From Streptomyces specialis (GTDB lineage: Bacteria > Actinomycetota > Actinomycetes > Streptomycetales > Streptomycetaceae), in the NCBI RefSeq assembly GCF_001493375.1, contig NZ_LN929757.1, forward strand, positions 1-64,000: a stretch of DNA of 64,000 nt. The letters run 5' to 3'. Numbering within the stretch: position 1 is the first letter of the stretch; each line of letters opens with the position of its first letter. A model generated the notes under the pieces. The model saw only the letters and a program-made list of their open reading frames with translations. It was not told where the DNA came from and did not search any database. The position numbers were made by a program, and so were the translations under genes. Shown here one piece after another: positions 38,912 through 47,560 of the stretch.

Positions 38912-39355
38912 TCAGCCCGCGCGGCGCTGGGCCGGGACGATCGGGACGTCGCCGCGGACCGCGCGGGTCACCGGGGTGCGCTCGGCGATGTCGAGCAAGC
39001 GGGCCCGCTGCGCCTCGTCCAGGGAGCCCAGCAGGTCTATCCGCCGGGTGATCCGCGCGTTCCTCGCGGCGTCCTTCTCGTAGCCCAGGTGCACCCGGAC
39101 GCCCTCCAGCGGCCATTCCTTGCGCTGCGCGTACATCCGCAGCGTGATGGCGGTGCAGGAGCCGAGCGCGGACAGCAGCAGGGCGATGGGGTTGGGCCCG
39201 GTGTCGGCGCCGCCCACGGAGACCGGCTCGTCCGCCGCCAGCCGGTGGTGCCCGGCGCGGATGTCCACGCCGTAGTCGGTGCCGGTGCTGGTGGCGACCA
39301 CCGCCGCGCTCCGGACGTACCCGGACGCCTGCGCGTCCGTCACCGTGTCACTCAT
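38912..39355 (-). CDS. OsmC/Ohr-family protein
   Basis: 147 residues of the OsmC fold, linked to peroxide detoxification. The peroxidatic cysteine lies in LLLSALGSCTAITLRMYAQ. The second conserved cysteine, usually in a CPV motif, is Thr here (AERTPVTRAV), so classical two-Cys OsmC chemistry is doubtful; this variant is seen in the YhfA-like branch. It is convergent with the MocR gene (11 bases between stops) and lies just downstream of a GNAT gene on the same strand. Confidence 0.88.
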   Translation of the reverse strand: MSDTVTDAQASGYVRSAAVVATSTGTDYGVDIRAGHHRLAADEPVSVGGADTGPNPIALLLSALGSCTAITLRMYAQRKEWPLEGVRVHLGYEKDAARNARITRRIDLLGSLDEAQRARLLDIAERTPVTRAVRGDVPIVPAQRRAG

Positions 39356-39370
39356 CCGCTCCGCTCCCGT

Positions 39371-39715
39371 TCAGGCCAGGCCGAAGCGCGCTCGGCGCCC
39401 CGGCGGGACCAACTCCGTGTACTCCGGGTGCTTCCCGATCCAGCCGCGGATGAACGGGCAGTACGGCAGCACCGCCAGACCCCGCTCGCGCGCCGAGTCC
39501 AGGGCGGCCCGGGCGAGCGCGCCGGCCAGGCCGCGGCCCTCGAAACGCGGGTCGATCTCGGTGTGGAGGAACGCGATCTCCCCCTCGGACAGGTGGTACT
39601 CGGCGAAACCGGCCAGGGTCTCGTCCCCTGGGCTCTCGGAGCCTTCTGGGCTTCCGGAGAGCTCGAAGATCTCGAAGCGTGACCGCTCCGGAGCGTCCAC
39701 TGCGCGGTGCTGCAT
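39371..39715 (-). CDS. GNAT-family N-acetyltransferase (YjdJ type)
   Basis: 114 residues. LHTEIDPRFEGRGLAGALARAALDSARERG contains the acetyl-CoA pyrophosphate-binding loop (R/Q-x-x-G-x-G/A), and LPYCPFIRGWIGKHPEYTELV is the characteristic C-terminus of the small YjdJ-like acetyltransferases. ATG 39715 has a GGGAGGAACG ribosome-binding site; the longer frame to 39778 lacks one. The OsmC gene follows 15 bases later. It is divergent from the WrbA-like gene. The substrate is unknown. Confidence 0.85.
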   Translation of the reverse strand: MQHRAVDAPERSRFEIFELSGSPEGSESPGDETLAGFAEYHLSEGEIAFLHTEIDPRFEGRGLAGALARAALDSARERGLAVLPYCPFIRGWIGKHPEYTELVPPGRRARFGLA

Positions 39716-39784
39716 CGTCCGTTCCTCCCACTCGCCGTCCGGCGGCCTCATCATCACACGGCGCGCCGGGAACATCATGATGTA

Positions 39785-39803
39785 GTTTATCGTTCAATCA
39801 AAC
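39785..39803. promoter_or_regulatory. AT-rich, partly palindromic promoter/operator candidate
   Basis: GTTTATCGTTCAATCAAAC has GTTT/AAAC ends and is the only AT-rich block in the divergent GNAT/WrbA intergenic region. The placement suits a MarR- or HxlR-type operator with overlapping promoter. The call is by inspection only. Confidence 0.35.
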
Positions 39804-39868
39804 GGTTCGCATCCACCGGATCGCGACCGACTCGCACCGCACGCCCCGCCCCGAACGGAGACCCGAGC

Positions 39869-40489
39869 ATGAGCCCCACCGTCAACCTCGCCGTCATCTA
39901 CTACTCCTCCACCGGCTTCAGCGCCGAGATCGCCCAGGAGATCGCCTCGGCGGGCGCGAAGGCGGGGGCCGAGGTGCGCCTGCTGAAGACCGCCGAGCTG
40001 GCCCCCGAGGCGGCCATCGCCTCCAACGAGGCGTGGGCCGCGCACGCCGCCGCCACCGCCGGTGTCCCGGTCGCCCCCCCCGACGACGTCGCCTGGGCGG
40101 ACGCGGTGATCTTCGGCACGCCGACCCGGTTCGGCAACGTCTCCGCGCAGCTCAAGCAGTTCATGGACACCCTCGGCGGCCTGTGGGCGCAGGGGCGGCT
40201 GGCCGACAAGGTCTACAGCGGCTTCGTGACCAGCGCCACCACCCACGGCGGCCAGGAGTCCACGCTGCTCGCGCTGTACAACTCCATCCACCACTTCGGC
40301 GGCCTGATCGTCTCCCCGGGCTACACCGACCCCGTCAAGTTCGTGGACGGCAACCCCTACGGCACCTCCCACGTCGACGGCCAGGGCGCCAATCCGGTCG
40401 GCGAGGCGACCCGCGACGCCGCCCGCCACCAGGCCGAGCGCGTCGTCCGCATAGCCCGCGCCCTCAAGAGCGCCCCGGCCGCCGTCTGA
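39869..40489 (+). CDS. WrbA-like NAD(P)H:quinone oxidoreductase (flavodoxin fold)
   Basis: A 206-residue FMN-dependent two-electron quinone reductase. The N-terminal phosphate-binding loop is VIYYSSTGFSAEIA, the flavin-contact segment FGTPTRFGNVSAQLKQFMD, and further WrbA marks are FVTSATTHGGQESTLL and GTSHVDGQGANPVGEATRDAA. ATG 39869 begins the usual MSPTVNLAVIY start, after ACGGAGACCCGAGC. A TPR protein gene follows 59 bases later with its own AGAGAGGAAGG site. The OsmC and GNAT genes on the other strand suggest a small redox-stress neighbourhood. Confidence 0.92.
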   Translation: MSPTVNLAVIYYSSTGFSAEIAQEIASAGAKAGAEVRLLKTAELAPEAAIASNEAWAAHAAATAGVPVAPPDDVAWADAVIFGTPTRFGNVSAQLKQFMDTLGGLWAQGRLADKVYSGFVTSATTHGGQESTLLALYNSIHHFGGLIVSPGYTDPVKFVDGNPYGTSHVDGQGANPVGEATRDAARHQAERVVRIARALKSAPAAV

Positions 40490-40548
40490 CCCCGCGCGGG
40501 CGGACACCCACGCGGCGGACACCCACGCAGAGAGAGGAAGGTCCCGCC

Positions 40549-40953
40549 ATGACCGGCGACTTCGACAGCTATCTGCCCGACGGCGAGGCGAGCCCGGCGC
40601 GTTGGGCCGGTGTCCGGCACCTGTTCGGCGGCGGCGAGACCGCGGCCGGGCGCTGGGAGCGCGCCGGACTCCTTTTCGAGGCCAGGGACTTCGCGGGGGC
40701 GGCCCGGCTGCTCACCGCGCTGGTCGAGGAGTTCCCCGACCTGGTCGCCCCGCGCCTGCTGCTGGCCCGCGCCCTCTACCACTCGGCTCAACTCAGCCGG
40801 GCCGAGGCGCAGTTGCGCGAGGTCATCGCCCGGGACCCGGTCGAGGGCTACGCCCACCTGATGCTCGGCCGCACGCTCCAGCGGCAGGGCAGGGACGCCG
40901 AGGCGACCGCCTCCCTCCGGCTGGCCGACGCCCTGGCGGGAACCGCCGCCTGA
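40549..40953 (+). CDS. Tetratricopeptide-repeat protein
   Basis: 134 residues with about three TPR-like helical pairs (ERAGLLFEARDFAGAARLL, RLLLARALYHSAQLSRAEAQL, AHLMLGRTLQRQGRDAEATASL). A short N-terminal extension has PARWAGVRHLFGGGE. Such small actinobacterial TPR proteins are often found after oxidoreductase genes. It is probably a protein-interaction adaptor; no partner is evident. AGAGAGGAAGG precedes ATG 40549. Confidence 0.82.
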   Translation: MTGDFDSYLPDGEASPARWAGVRHLFGGGETAAGRWERAGLLFEARDFAGAARLLTALVEEFPDLVAPRLLLARALYHSAQLSRAEAQLREVIARDPVEGYAHLMLGRTLQRQGRDAEATASLRLADALAGTAA

Positions 40954-40993
40954 CCGTCGCGAACGCCCGACCGTCCCGGAACGCCTGACCGTC

Positions 40994-41028
40994 CCGGCCG
41001 TCCCCGGCTCGCCGCCGGGGGCGGCCGG
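40994..41028. terminator. Bidirectional intrinsic hairpin between convergent genes
   Basis: A 15-base-pair stem (40994-41008 with 41014-41028, one G-T wobble) has a 5-base loop and sits exactly between the convergent TPR and SDR stop codons. There is no U-tract, as is common for high-GC terminators. Confidence 0.7.
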
Positions 41029-41850
41029 TCAGGCGCCGCTGGTCTCCCGCTCCCGCTTGCGGTCCTGCTCCTCCAGCTTGGCCCGCATCTGCCGCCAGCC
41101 CTTGGCGACCTGCCGGTCCACGACCTTCGGCAGCAGCCGCTTGAGCGCCACCACCACCCGCACCTCGCGGTGGGTGTGGACCAGGAACCGGCCCTTCGCG
41201 ACGGCCTCGGCCACCCGCTCCGCCACCTGCTCCGGGGTCACCGTGCCCTTGGCGATCATCTTGTGGGCGACCTCGGTCAGGACCGGGTCGGGACTGCGCA
41301 GACCCGAACCGAGGTTGGTGGGCACGAAGCCGGGACAGACCACCGTGGTCCGTACGTTCCACGGCTCCAGCTCGTACCGCAGGGTCTCGGACAGGGAGAT
41401 CACGGCGGCCTTGGAGACGTTGTAGGAGGCCATGCCCGGCAGGTTCATCAGCCCGGCCAGCGACGAGATGTTGACCAGATGCCCGCCGCGCTGCTCCTTG
41501 AACAGCGGGATGAACGCCCGGCACCCGGCGGCGACGCCGTTCAGGTTGATGCCGAGGATCCACTCCCAGTCGTCCCGGCCGATCCGCTCCATGCGGCCGG
41601 CGGCGGCCACGCCCGCGTTGTTGACCAGCACGTCCAGCCCGCCCCACGTGGAGACGCACCAGGCGCGCACCCGCTCCCAGTCCTCCTCCGAGCGCACGTC
41701 GAGCCGCTGGTACGACACATCGCCCGCCGGCGGTTCCGCCGGCTCGACCAGGTCGGCGATCAGCACCCGCCAGCCCGCCGCCGCGTAGTGGCCCGCGATC
41801 GCCCGGCCGAGGCCGGAGGCGCCGCCCGTCACCAGAATGCGCTTGCTCAT
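41029..41850 (-). CDS. Short-chain dehydrogenase/reductase
   Basis: A 273-residue classical SDR. The cofactor motif is TGGASGLGRAIA (TGxxxGxG), NNAG appears in LVNNAGVAAAG, the catalytic Ser lies in VNISSLAG, and YNVSK holds Tyr and Lys. An Asp after strand 2 (IADLVEP) favours NAD(H). The C-terminal extension is basic and Gln/Arg-rich (RQVAKGWRQMRAKLEEQDRKRERE), longer than usual and possibly membrane- or partner-associating. The substrate is not deducible. It is divergent from the PF04672-type methyltransferase. Confidence 0.9.
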   Translation of the reverse strand: MSKRILVTGGASGLGRAIAGHYAAAGWRVLIADLVEPAEPPAGDVSYQRLDVRSEEDWERVRAWCVSTWGGLDVLVNNAGVAAAGRMERIGRDDWEWILGINLNGVAAGCRAFIPLFKEQRGGHLVNISSLAGLMNLPGMASYNVSKAAVISLSETLRYELEPWNVRTTVVCPGFVPTNLGSGLRSPDPVLTEVAHKMIAKGTVTPEQVAERVAEAVAKGRFLVHTHREVRVVVALKRLLPKVVDRQVAKGWRQMRAKLEEQDRKRERETSGA

Positions 41851-42192
41851 GCCCGCTCCGTTCCCGACGCGACGACGATGCCGCTCGTGATCCCGACACC
41901 CGGCCGTGGCCGGTGGGGGCTCATCCTAAGCAATGCTCAACAACGGGGGAACCCCGGCCCGGGTGGTGCCCGGAGACCGCCTTCCGCCCCCGGTGGCCCG
42001 CGCCACCTGACGCGCCCTCAATCCCGCTCTCCTACTGGTCCGTTGCTTTCCGCGCGACTGTGCGGGCCATCGCCCGTTCGCGTTACGCTGGCCCGGAACG
42101 GGACGGCGGTTCCGGTGGGACGGGCGCCGTCCCCGGACGCGTCGTTGTCGGGGTTTCCAGGGTTTCCAGGGTTTTCAGGGACGGGAGCGGGC
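41851..42192. promoter_or_regulatory. Divergent intergenic region with 9-bp tandem repeat
   Basis: 342 bases between two divergent genes. It holds a three-fold tandem repeat of GGGTTTCCA (42151-42159, 42160-42168, and 42169-42177 with one change), directly before the methyltransferase gene. No other structure is evident. Confidence 0.5.
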
Positions 42193-42987
42193 GTGGCGGA
42201 CGAGAACGCGGACATCGACCTGAGCAGGCCCAGCATCGCGCGCGTCTATGACGCGGTGCTCGGCGGCAAGGACAACTACGAGGTCGACCGCGTGGTCGCC
42301 GACCAGGTGCGGGCGACCATGCCGCACATCGGGGACGTGGGCTGGTACAACCGGGCGGTGCTGGGCCGGGCCGTGCGGTATCTGACGAGCGAGGCCGGGA
42401 TCCAGCAGTTCGTCGACCTGGGCGCGGGCCTGCCCACCCTGGAGAACACCCACCAGGTGGCGCAGCGCGAGAACCCGGCCGCCCGCGTGGTGTACGTGGA
42501 CAACGACCCGATCGTGCTGGCCCACGGGCGGGCCCTGCTGGAGGAGAACGACCGGACCGCCGTCATCACCGCCGACCTGCGCGACCCCGCGACGGTCCTC
42601 GGCCACCCGGCCCTGCGCGAGCTGATCGACCTCGGGCAGCCCGTCGGCGTGCTGCTGGTCGGGATGCTGCACCACCTCCACGACGACGAGGACCCGCAGG
42701 GCATCGTGGACAGCTACCTGTCGGCCGTCCCGTCCGGCAGCCACCTGGTGATCACCCACTTCTGCGACACGGGCCCGGAGGCCCGTGCCGTGGAGAAGAC
42801 CATGCTGGAGTTCCTCGGCACGGGCCGCTTCCGGACCATCGCGGAGATCGAGGGCTACTTCCGGGGCCTCGACCTGCTCGAACCGGGCGTCGTGCCGCTC
42901 CCGATGTGGCGCCCCGACGGCCCGGTCGAGGAGCCGCTGACCGTGGCCCAGCGGCTGATGGCCGGCGGCGTCGCCCGCAAGCCCTGA
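42193..42987 (+). CDS. SAM-dependent methyltransferase, PF04672/DUF574 type
   Basis: 264 residues from GTG 42193, after a GGGACGGGAGCGG purine-rich site. It begins DIDLSRPSIARVYDAVLGGKDNYEVDR, the hallmark of this actinomycete-specific family, then QFVDLGAGLPTLENTHQVA (SAM site), VVYVDNDPIVLAHGRALL and VLLVGMLHHLHDDEDP. Family members are numerous in Streptomyces genomes and their substrates are unknown. GTG is chosen because upstream frame content is non-homologous; the tandem 9-mer repeat lies in the presumed leader. Confidence 0.9.
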   Translation: MADENADIDLSRPSIARVYDAVLGGKDNYEVDRVVADQVRATMPHIGDVGWYNRAVLGRAVRYLTSEAGIQQFVDLGAGLPTLENTHQVAQRENPAARVVYVDNDPIVLAHGRALLEENDRTAVITADLRDPATVLGHPALRELIDLGQPVGVLLVGMLHHLHDDEDPQGIVDSYLSAVPSGSHLVITHFCDTGPEARAVEKTMLEFLGTGRFRTIAEIEGYFRGLDLLEPGVVPLPMWRPDGPVEEPLTVAQRLMAGGVARKP

Positions 42988-43002
42988 CCGCTCACCGGCC
43001 GT

Positions 43003-44367
43003 TCACAGCCGCTCGAAGCCCCGCACCCGCTCCCAGTCGGTGACCGCCGTCTCGAACGCGGCGAGTTCGGTCCGCGCCGCCCGCGCGTAGTGCGCGACCA
43101 CCGACTCGCCGAACACCTTCGCCGCGATCTCGCTGTTCTCCCAGCGGTGCAGGGCCTCGGTCAGCGTGCCCGGCAGGCGCGGGACCGACGGGTCGGCCAG
43201 GGCGTTGGCGGTGTGCGGGGGCGGCAGCGGCAGCCGGTTGTCGATCCCGTACAGACCGGCCGCCACCGCCGCCGCCACCGCCAGATACGGGTTCGCGTCG
43301 CCGCCGGGCACCCGGTGCTCGATGCGCAGCGAGTGGCCCGAGCCGACGACGCGCACCGGGCAGGTGCGGTTGTCGCGGCCCCAGGCGATGCCGGTGGGCG
43401 CGAACGCGCCGGGCTGAAGGCGCTTGTACGAGTTGATGTTCGGCGCCATCAGCAGCGCGAAGTCCGCCAGGCACGCCAACTGCCCGGCCACGAAGTGCCG
43501 CATCAGCTCCGACATGCCGTCGTCCGCCGCCGCGTCGGCCAGCACCGGCGACCCGTCGGTGCCGCGCAGCGACAGGTGGACGTGGCACGAATTGCCCTCG
43601 CCCTCGTCGTACTTGGGCATGAACGTCAGCGCCATGCCCTCCTGCGCGGCGATCTGCTTCGCGCCGTTCTTGAACACCACGTGGTTGTCGCACGTGGTCA
43701 TCGCCTCCGCGTACCGGAAGACGATCTCGTACTGCCCCGGGTGGCACTCGCCCCGCGCCGTCTCCAACGCCAGCCCCGCGCCCGCCATTTCGCGGCGGAT
43801 GCGGCGCACCACCGGCTCCACGGACGTCAGTCCCTGGAGGGCGTAGTCCACGTTGTAGCTGGTGGCGGGGGACAGGCCGTGGTAACGGCGGTCCCACGCC
43901 GTGCGGTAGGAGTCGAGGAACACCAGGAACTCCAGCTCCGTGCCGGCGAACGCGGTCAGCCCGCGCTCGGCCAGCCGGTCGAGCTGGTTCCGCAGCACCC
44001 GGCGCGGCGCCACCGCCACCGGGGCGCCGCCGGGCCACACCGCGTCGGCCACCACCAGCGCGGTGCCCGGGTCCCATGGCAGGGTGCGCAGCGTCGCCGG
44101 GTCGGGCCGCAGCTCGAAGTCACCGAAGCCGCTCTCCCAGGCGTCGATGGCGTATCCCGGGCCGGTGTCCATCTCCACGTCGGACGCCAGGAGATAGACG
44201 CAGGCGCCGAAGCCGCGTTCGGCGGCCTCCTCCAGGAAGTACGGCACGGACAGGCGGCTGCCCTGGAGCCGGCCCTGGAGGGCGGGCACCGCGACGACGA
44301 CCTCCTCGACCCGGCCGGCCTCCGCCTCGGCCCGCAGCCGCTCCCACACACTTCCCGGCTCGCTCAT
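43003..44367 (-). CDS. Glutamine-synthetase-family ligase (gamma-glutamylpolyamine-synthetase-like)
   Basis: 454 residues of the GS fold: ELEFLVF, HPGQYEIVFRY, GNSCHVHLSL, INSYKRL and the arginine-rich RVVGSGHSLRIEHRVPGGDANPYLA. The sequence between (NHVVFKNGAKQIAAQEGMALTFMPKY) is that of GlnA3/PuuA-type enzymes that ligate glutamate to amines rather than ammonia. Its ATG overlaps the IucA/IucC stop (ATGA), making it the last gene of the siderophore operon. Inference: it forms an amide on the diamine or siderophore, or detoxifies excess diamine. It is unlikely to be the housekeeping GlnA. Confidence 0.85.
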   Translation of the reverse strand: MSEPGSVWERLRAEAEAGRVEEVVVAVPALQGRLQGSRLSVPYFLEEAAERGFGACVYLLASDVEMDTGPGYAIDAWESGFGDFELRPDPATLRTLPWDPGTALVVADAVWPGGAPVAVAPRRVLRNQLDRLAERGLTAFAGTELEFLVFLDSYRTAWDRRYHGLSPATSYNVDYALQGLTSVEPVVRRIRREMAGAGLALETARGECHPGQYEIVFRYAEAMTTCDNHVVFKNGAKQIAAQEGMALTFMPKYDEGEGNSCHVHLSLRGTDGSPVLADAAADDGMSELMRHFVAGQLACLADFALLMAPNINSYKRLQPGAFAPTGIAWGRDNRTCPVRVVGSGHSLRIEHRVPGGDANPYLAVAAAVAAGLYGIDNRLPLPPPHTANALADPSVPRLPGTLTEALHRWENSEIAAKVFGESVVAHYARAARTELAAFETAVTDWERVRGFERL

Positions 44368-46163
44368 ATGCGTTCCTCCACGAGGGCGGCGGTGGCCAGC
44401 GGGTTGGCGACGACGCCATGGACGACGTCGAACCCCTCGTCCTTCTCGGCGCGGTCATGGAACCCGCCGCCGAGCAACTGCTCACGGTTGAGCGCCACCC
44501 GGTCGAACTCACCGGCCAGCAGGCCGAACGCCTCGAAACGGTCGGCCAGTTCGGGGAAGCGCGCGTGGTAGCGGCCGATCTCCTCGCGGACCATCCCCCA
44601 GAACTCGTCCTCCGGCACGCCCAGATGCCCGGCGACCAGCGGCGCGAAGAACCGGAAGTGGCCGGCGAACACCGCGCTCAGCAGCGAGTGCGCCAGCTCC
44701 CGGGCCGGCCAGCGCAGCAGCAGCGCGTCGGCACGCTCGGACAGCGCCGCGTACTCGGGGTGGCTGCCGGGCAGCAGGTTGACGTCCTCGGCGAAGTCCT
44801 TCACCGCGATGCCGAGGGGCACGTCGGCGGCGTCGTAGAGGATCACGGTGTTCTCGCCGTGCGGGCAGAACGCCACACCGTAGCGGTACAGGTAGTGCAG
44901 CAGGCCGGGCAGCAGCGCCGCGAAGAACCGGGCCAGCCAGGCGCGCGGCGCGAGCCCGGACCGTTCGACCAGCTCGCTGACGAGCGCGCGGCCGTCCGAC
45001 CCGACCTTGAGCAGCGCGGCCATCGTGCGGGCCCGCTCGCCCTCCCGCAGCAGCGCGGCGACCGGCTCCCGCCAGACCGCGCCCAGCAGTTCGTGGTAGC
45101 GGTAGGGGGCGTCCGCCACCGACTCGTACAGCGGGTGCCGCACCGCCACCGCCGCGACCTCGCCCAGCGGGTGGAACCGCAACTCGTCCCGCAGATACGG
45201 GTCGGCGTCGCGCACCGCGTGCAGCCACTCCGTGACATCGGGCGCCGCCCGCGTCGGCTCCGGTGAAAGCCCGCGCCACACCAGGGTGTTGCGGATCAGC
45301 AGCGGCACCTTCACATTGCGCCGGTGCGGGTGGTCCAGGTTGGCGAGGGTGCGGATCGACTGCAACGGCCGGTACCGGTCGGGCCCTTCGCCCAGCAGCA
45401 CGATCCGGCCGTCCGCGACGCAGGGCGCGAAGAGCGTCGCGACGGCCTCGTCCCAGTGGAACGGGTGCACCGGCAGCCACCGGAAGTCGCCCGCGTCGAG
45501 GCCGCTGTCCGCGCAGGCGTCCCGCAGCGTCGCCGCGAACCGCGCCCGGGTGTCCCCGTCCAGCTCCTGGGCCAGCAGCGCGTCGGCGTCCAGGCCGGGA
45601 ACGCCGCCGTAGGAGGCGAGTTCGGTGTGGACGGCGGCCCACAGCAGACGCACCGAACCGGCGGCCTCCGGCGCGTAGGCGGCGGCGTCCGAGGCGGAGA
45701 AGCCCAGCCGGCCCTTGTTGAGCAGCATGCAGGGGTGGCCGTCCTGGTGGGCCTCCAGGTTCAGGTGGTCCAGGTCGGCCAGCTCGGCGGCGGGCAGTTC
45801 GCGTGCGATGACCTCCGCCTCCGCGCGGCGGGTGGCGATCAGCTCGCGCAGCACCTCGGCGGGGGGCGGCCCGTCCCAGCCGAGGACCGGCCGGGCGTCG
45901 AGCAGCAGCCGCTCCGGCCCGGCCCCGCCGTCCCCGGGCGCGGGGTGGCGGCGCAGGCTGCCGGGTTCGAGCCGCCACGTGCCGAACGTCCCCCGCGCGG
46001 CCCGGAACGACCAGTGCACGCCGTCGCCCAGCTCCAGCCGGTACCCGCCGTCCGTGCCGTCGGGCTCCGGTACGAGCAGCTCCTCGTAGGCGAACTCCTC
46101 GACGGCCTTGACGACGAGCCGCTGACCGGCCCGGGCCCAGGCGTCGCGCGTGGTGGGGTTCAT
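44364..46163 (-). CDS. IucA/IucC-family NIS siderophore synthetase (second)
   Basis: A 599-residue ATP-dependent synthetase coupling a carboxylate, typically citrate or its monoamide, to an amine or hydroxyamine. Family marks are EAHQDGHPCMLLNKGRLGFS (substrate/ATP loop), VPLLIRNTLVWRGL, and CPHGENTVILYDAADVPLGIAVKDFAEDV near the C-terminus. Similarity is to the IucC-like (type C) group acting on the half-built product. ATG 46163 overlaps the MFS stop and its own stop overlaps the GS-like start, so translation is coupled on both sides. Confidence 0.92.
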   Translation of the reverse strand: MNPTTRDAWARAGQRLVVKAVEEFAYEELLVPEPDGTDGGYRLELGDGVHWSFRAARGTFGTWRLEPGSLRRHPAPGDGGAGPERLLLDARPVLGWDGPPPAEVLRELIATRRAEAEVIARELPAAELADLDHLNLEAHQDGHPCMLLNKGRLGFSASDAAAYAPEAAGSVRLLWAAVHTELASYGGVPGLDADALLAQELDGDTRARFAATLRDACADSGLDAGDFRWLPVHPFHWDEAVATLFAPCVADGRIVLLGEGPDRYRPLQSIRTLANLDHPHRRNVKVPLLIRNTLVWRGLSPEPTRAAPDVTEWLHAVRDADPYLRDELRFHPLGEVAAVAVRHPLYESVADAPYRYHELLGAVWREPVAALLREGERARTMAALLKVGSDGRALVSELVERSGLAPRAWLARFFAALLPGLLHYLYRYGVAFCPHGENTVILYDAADVPLGIAVKDFAEDVNLLPGSHPEYAALSERADALLLRWPARELAHSLLSAVFAGHFRFFAPLVAGHLGVPEDEFWGMVREEIGRYHARFPELADRFEAFGLLAGEFDRVALNREQLLGGGFHDRAEKDEGFDVVHGVVANPLATAALVEERI

Positions 46164-47560
46164 CGGTTCTTCTCCTCGGAATGCGGGGGAACGGTGGTCA
46201 GGGCGATTCCGGACGGCTCCTGCGGGCGCGCGCCGGCGGCCGGGCCGGGCGGCGCCCACGGCGGCTCGCCCGGCCGTCCCCCGGCGGCGGACCCGGCGGC
46301 GGCGAACTCCGGTGCGGGCGTGGCGTCCGGTGCGGACGCCCGCGCCGGGCGGCGCAGCGTCAGGGCCACGGCACCGGCCTGGATGGCCGCCGCGACGACC
46401 AGGGGGAACGCCAGATCGTGGGAGACGGCGGCGGTCGCCGCGATCGGCGCCGCCAGCAGGCCCACCGAACGGGCCGTCTCCACCGCCGTGTAGCCCGGCC
46501 CGCCGGTGCCGGTCGCGCGGAACATCCACAGCTCCACGGAGACCTGCCCCAGGCCGAGCCCCACGCCGAACAGCAGCCGCCCGCCGACCAGTCCGGGCAG
46601 CGAGTCGGCCATGGCCTGCCACCCCAGCCCGGCGGCGCCCACCGCCATGGCGAGCGGCAACAGCCGGTCGCCCAGCGCCGCGTGACAGCGGCGCACGGCC
46701 GGCAGCACCGCCAGCGCGGCCACGCTCGGCAGGAAGAACAGCACCGCCGACCCGGCCTGGCCGCCGCCCAGGGCGTCGGAGAACTCGGTGAAGAACGGCC
46801 GCGCCACGTTGACCGAGAAGTCGAACGCGAGCCCGATCAGCGCCGCGTAGCCGAGCGCGGCGAGCCGCGCGCGACGGCGCGGAACGGCCGGTACGGGGGC
46901 GGCCGTCGGCACGGAATCGGGCACGGGCACCGGCGGGGCCGCCGGGGCGGCCGGCTCCCGCCCCAGCACCCGGTAGGTCAGCACCGCGAGCACCACGTCC
47001 ACCACCGCGAACGCCGAGATGCCCAGGCGCGGTTCGGGCAGCGCCAGCACCCCGGCGCCCACCACCGTCGCCACCACCACCGACAGGTGGAACACCACCA
47101 CGATGGAGCACAGCCCCGCCAGCCGCGCCCGCTCGGCGGCGCCCTCGCCGCCCTCCCCGTCGTCGCCGTGCTCGGCGATGAACGCCGGATAGGCCAGCAG
47201 CAGCGCGCAGTTGGTCGCCACGATCAGCATGGACAGCACGGTGTACGCGGCGTAGCTCGGCGCCATGCCCAGCATCAGGTCGAGCACGGCCGACCCGCAC
47301 AGCCCCGCCAGCACCAGCCGGTGCAGCGGCCACCGGCGCGCGGCCAGCCCCCACAGCGGCAGCGCGGCGAGGCCGACGACCCGGCACACCCACAGGTACA
47401 GCCCGGTCGCCTCGGCGTCGTCGATGCCGTACAGCCGCTCGAACAACTGCGGCAGGAACGGTGTCAGCGCCGTCTCGGCCACCAGGTGCAGACCGACGAC
47501 GGAGAGCAGCACCGCCTTGGCGCGCGAGCCACGCGAGCCACGGGAGTCGGCGGTTCTCAT
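46160..47560 (-). CDS. MFS transporter, probable siderophore exporter
   Basis: 466 residues with about 11-12 hydrophobic segments, a Pro-rich central loop (APAAPPVPVPDSV) and a long soluble Pro/Ala-rich C-terminal tail (about 60 residues). It starts MRTADSRG, then AKAVLLSVVGLHLVAETALTPFLPQLF. ATG 47560 overlaps the hydroxylase stop (47557-47559) and its stop overlaps the next ATG. Position between hydroxylase and synthetase genes matches exporters of citrate-hydroxamate clusters. Export is inferred from context. Confidence 0.85.
   Translation of the reverse strand: MRTADSRGSRGSRAKAVLLSVVGLHLVAETALTPFLPQLFERLYGIDDAEATGLYLWVCRVVGLAALPLWGLAARRWPLHRLVLAGLCGSAVLDLMLGMAPSYAAYTVLSMLIVATNCALLLAYPAFIAEHGDDGEGGEGAAERARLAGLCSIVVVFHLSVVVATVVGAGVLALPEPRLGISAFAVVDVVLAVLTYRVLGREPAAPAAPPVPVPDSVPTAAPVPAVPRRRARLAALGYAALIGLAFDFSVNVARPFFTEFSDALGGGQAGSAVLFFLPSVAALAVLPAVRRCHAALGDRLLPLAMAVGAAGLGWQAMADSLPGLVGGRLLFGVGLGLGQVSVELWMFRATGTGGPGYTAVETARSVGLLAAPIAATAAVSHDLAFPLVVAAAIQAGAVALTLRRPARASAPDATPAPEFAAAGSAAGGRPGEPPWAPPGPAAGARPQEPSGIALTTVPPHSEEKNR

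Noticed and set aside
43003-44367. Housekeeping glutamine synthetase glnA
   Set aside because: Motifs around the ammonium/amine site and length fit the GlnA3/PuuA-like branch, and it is the last coupled gene of a siderophore operon.
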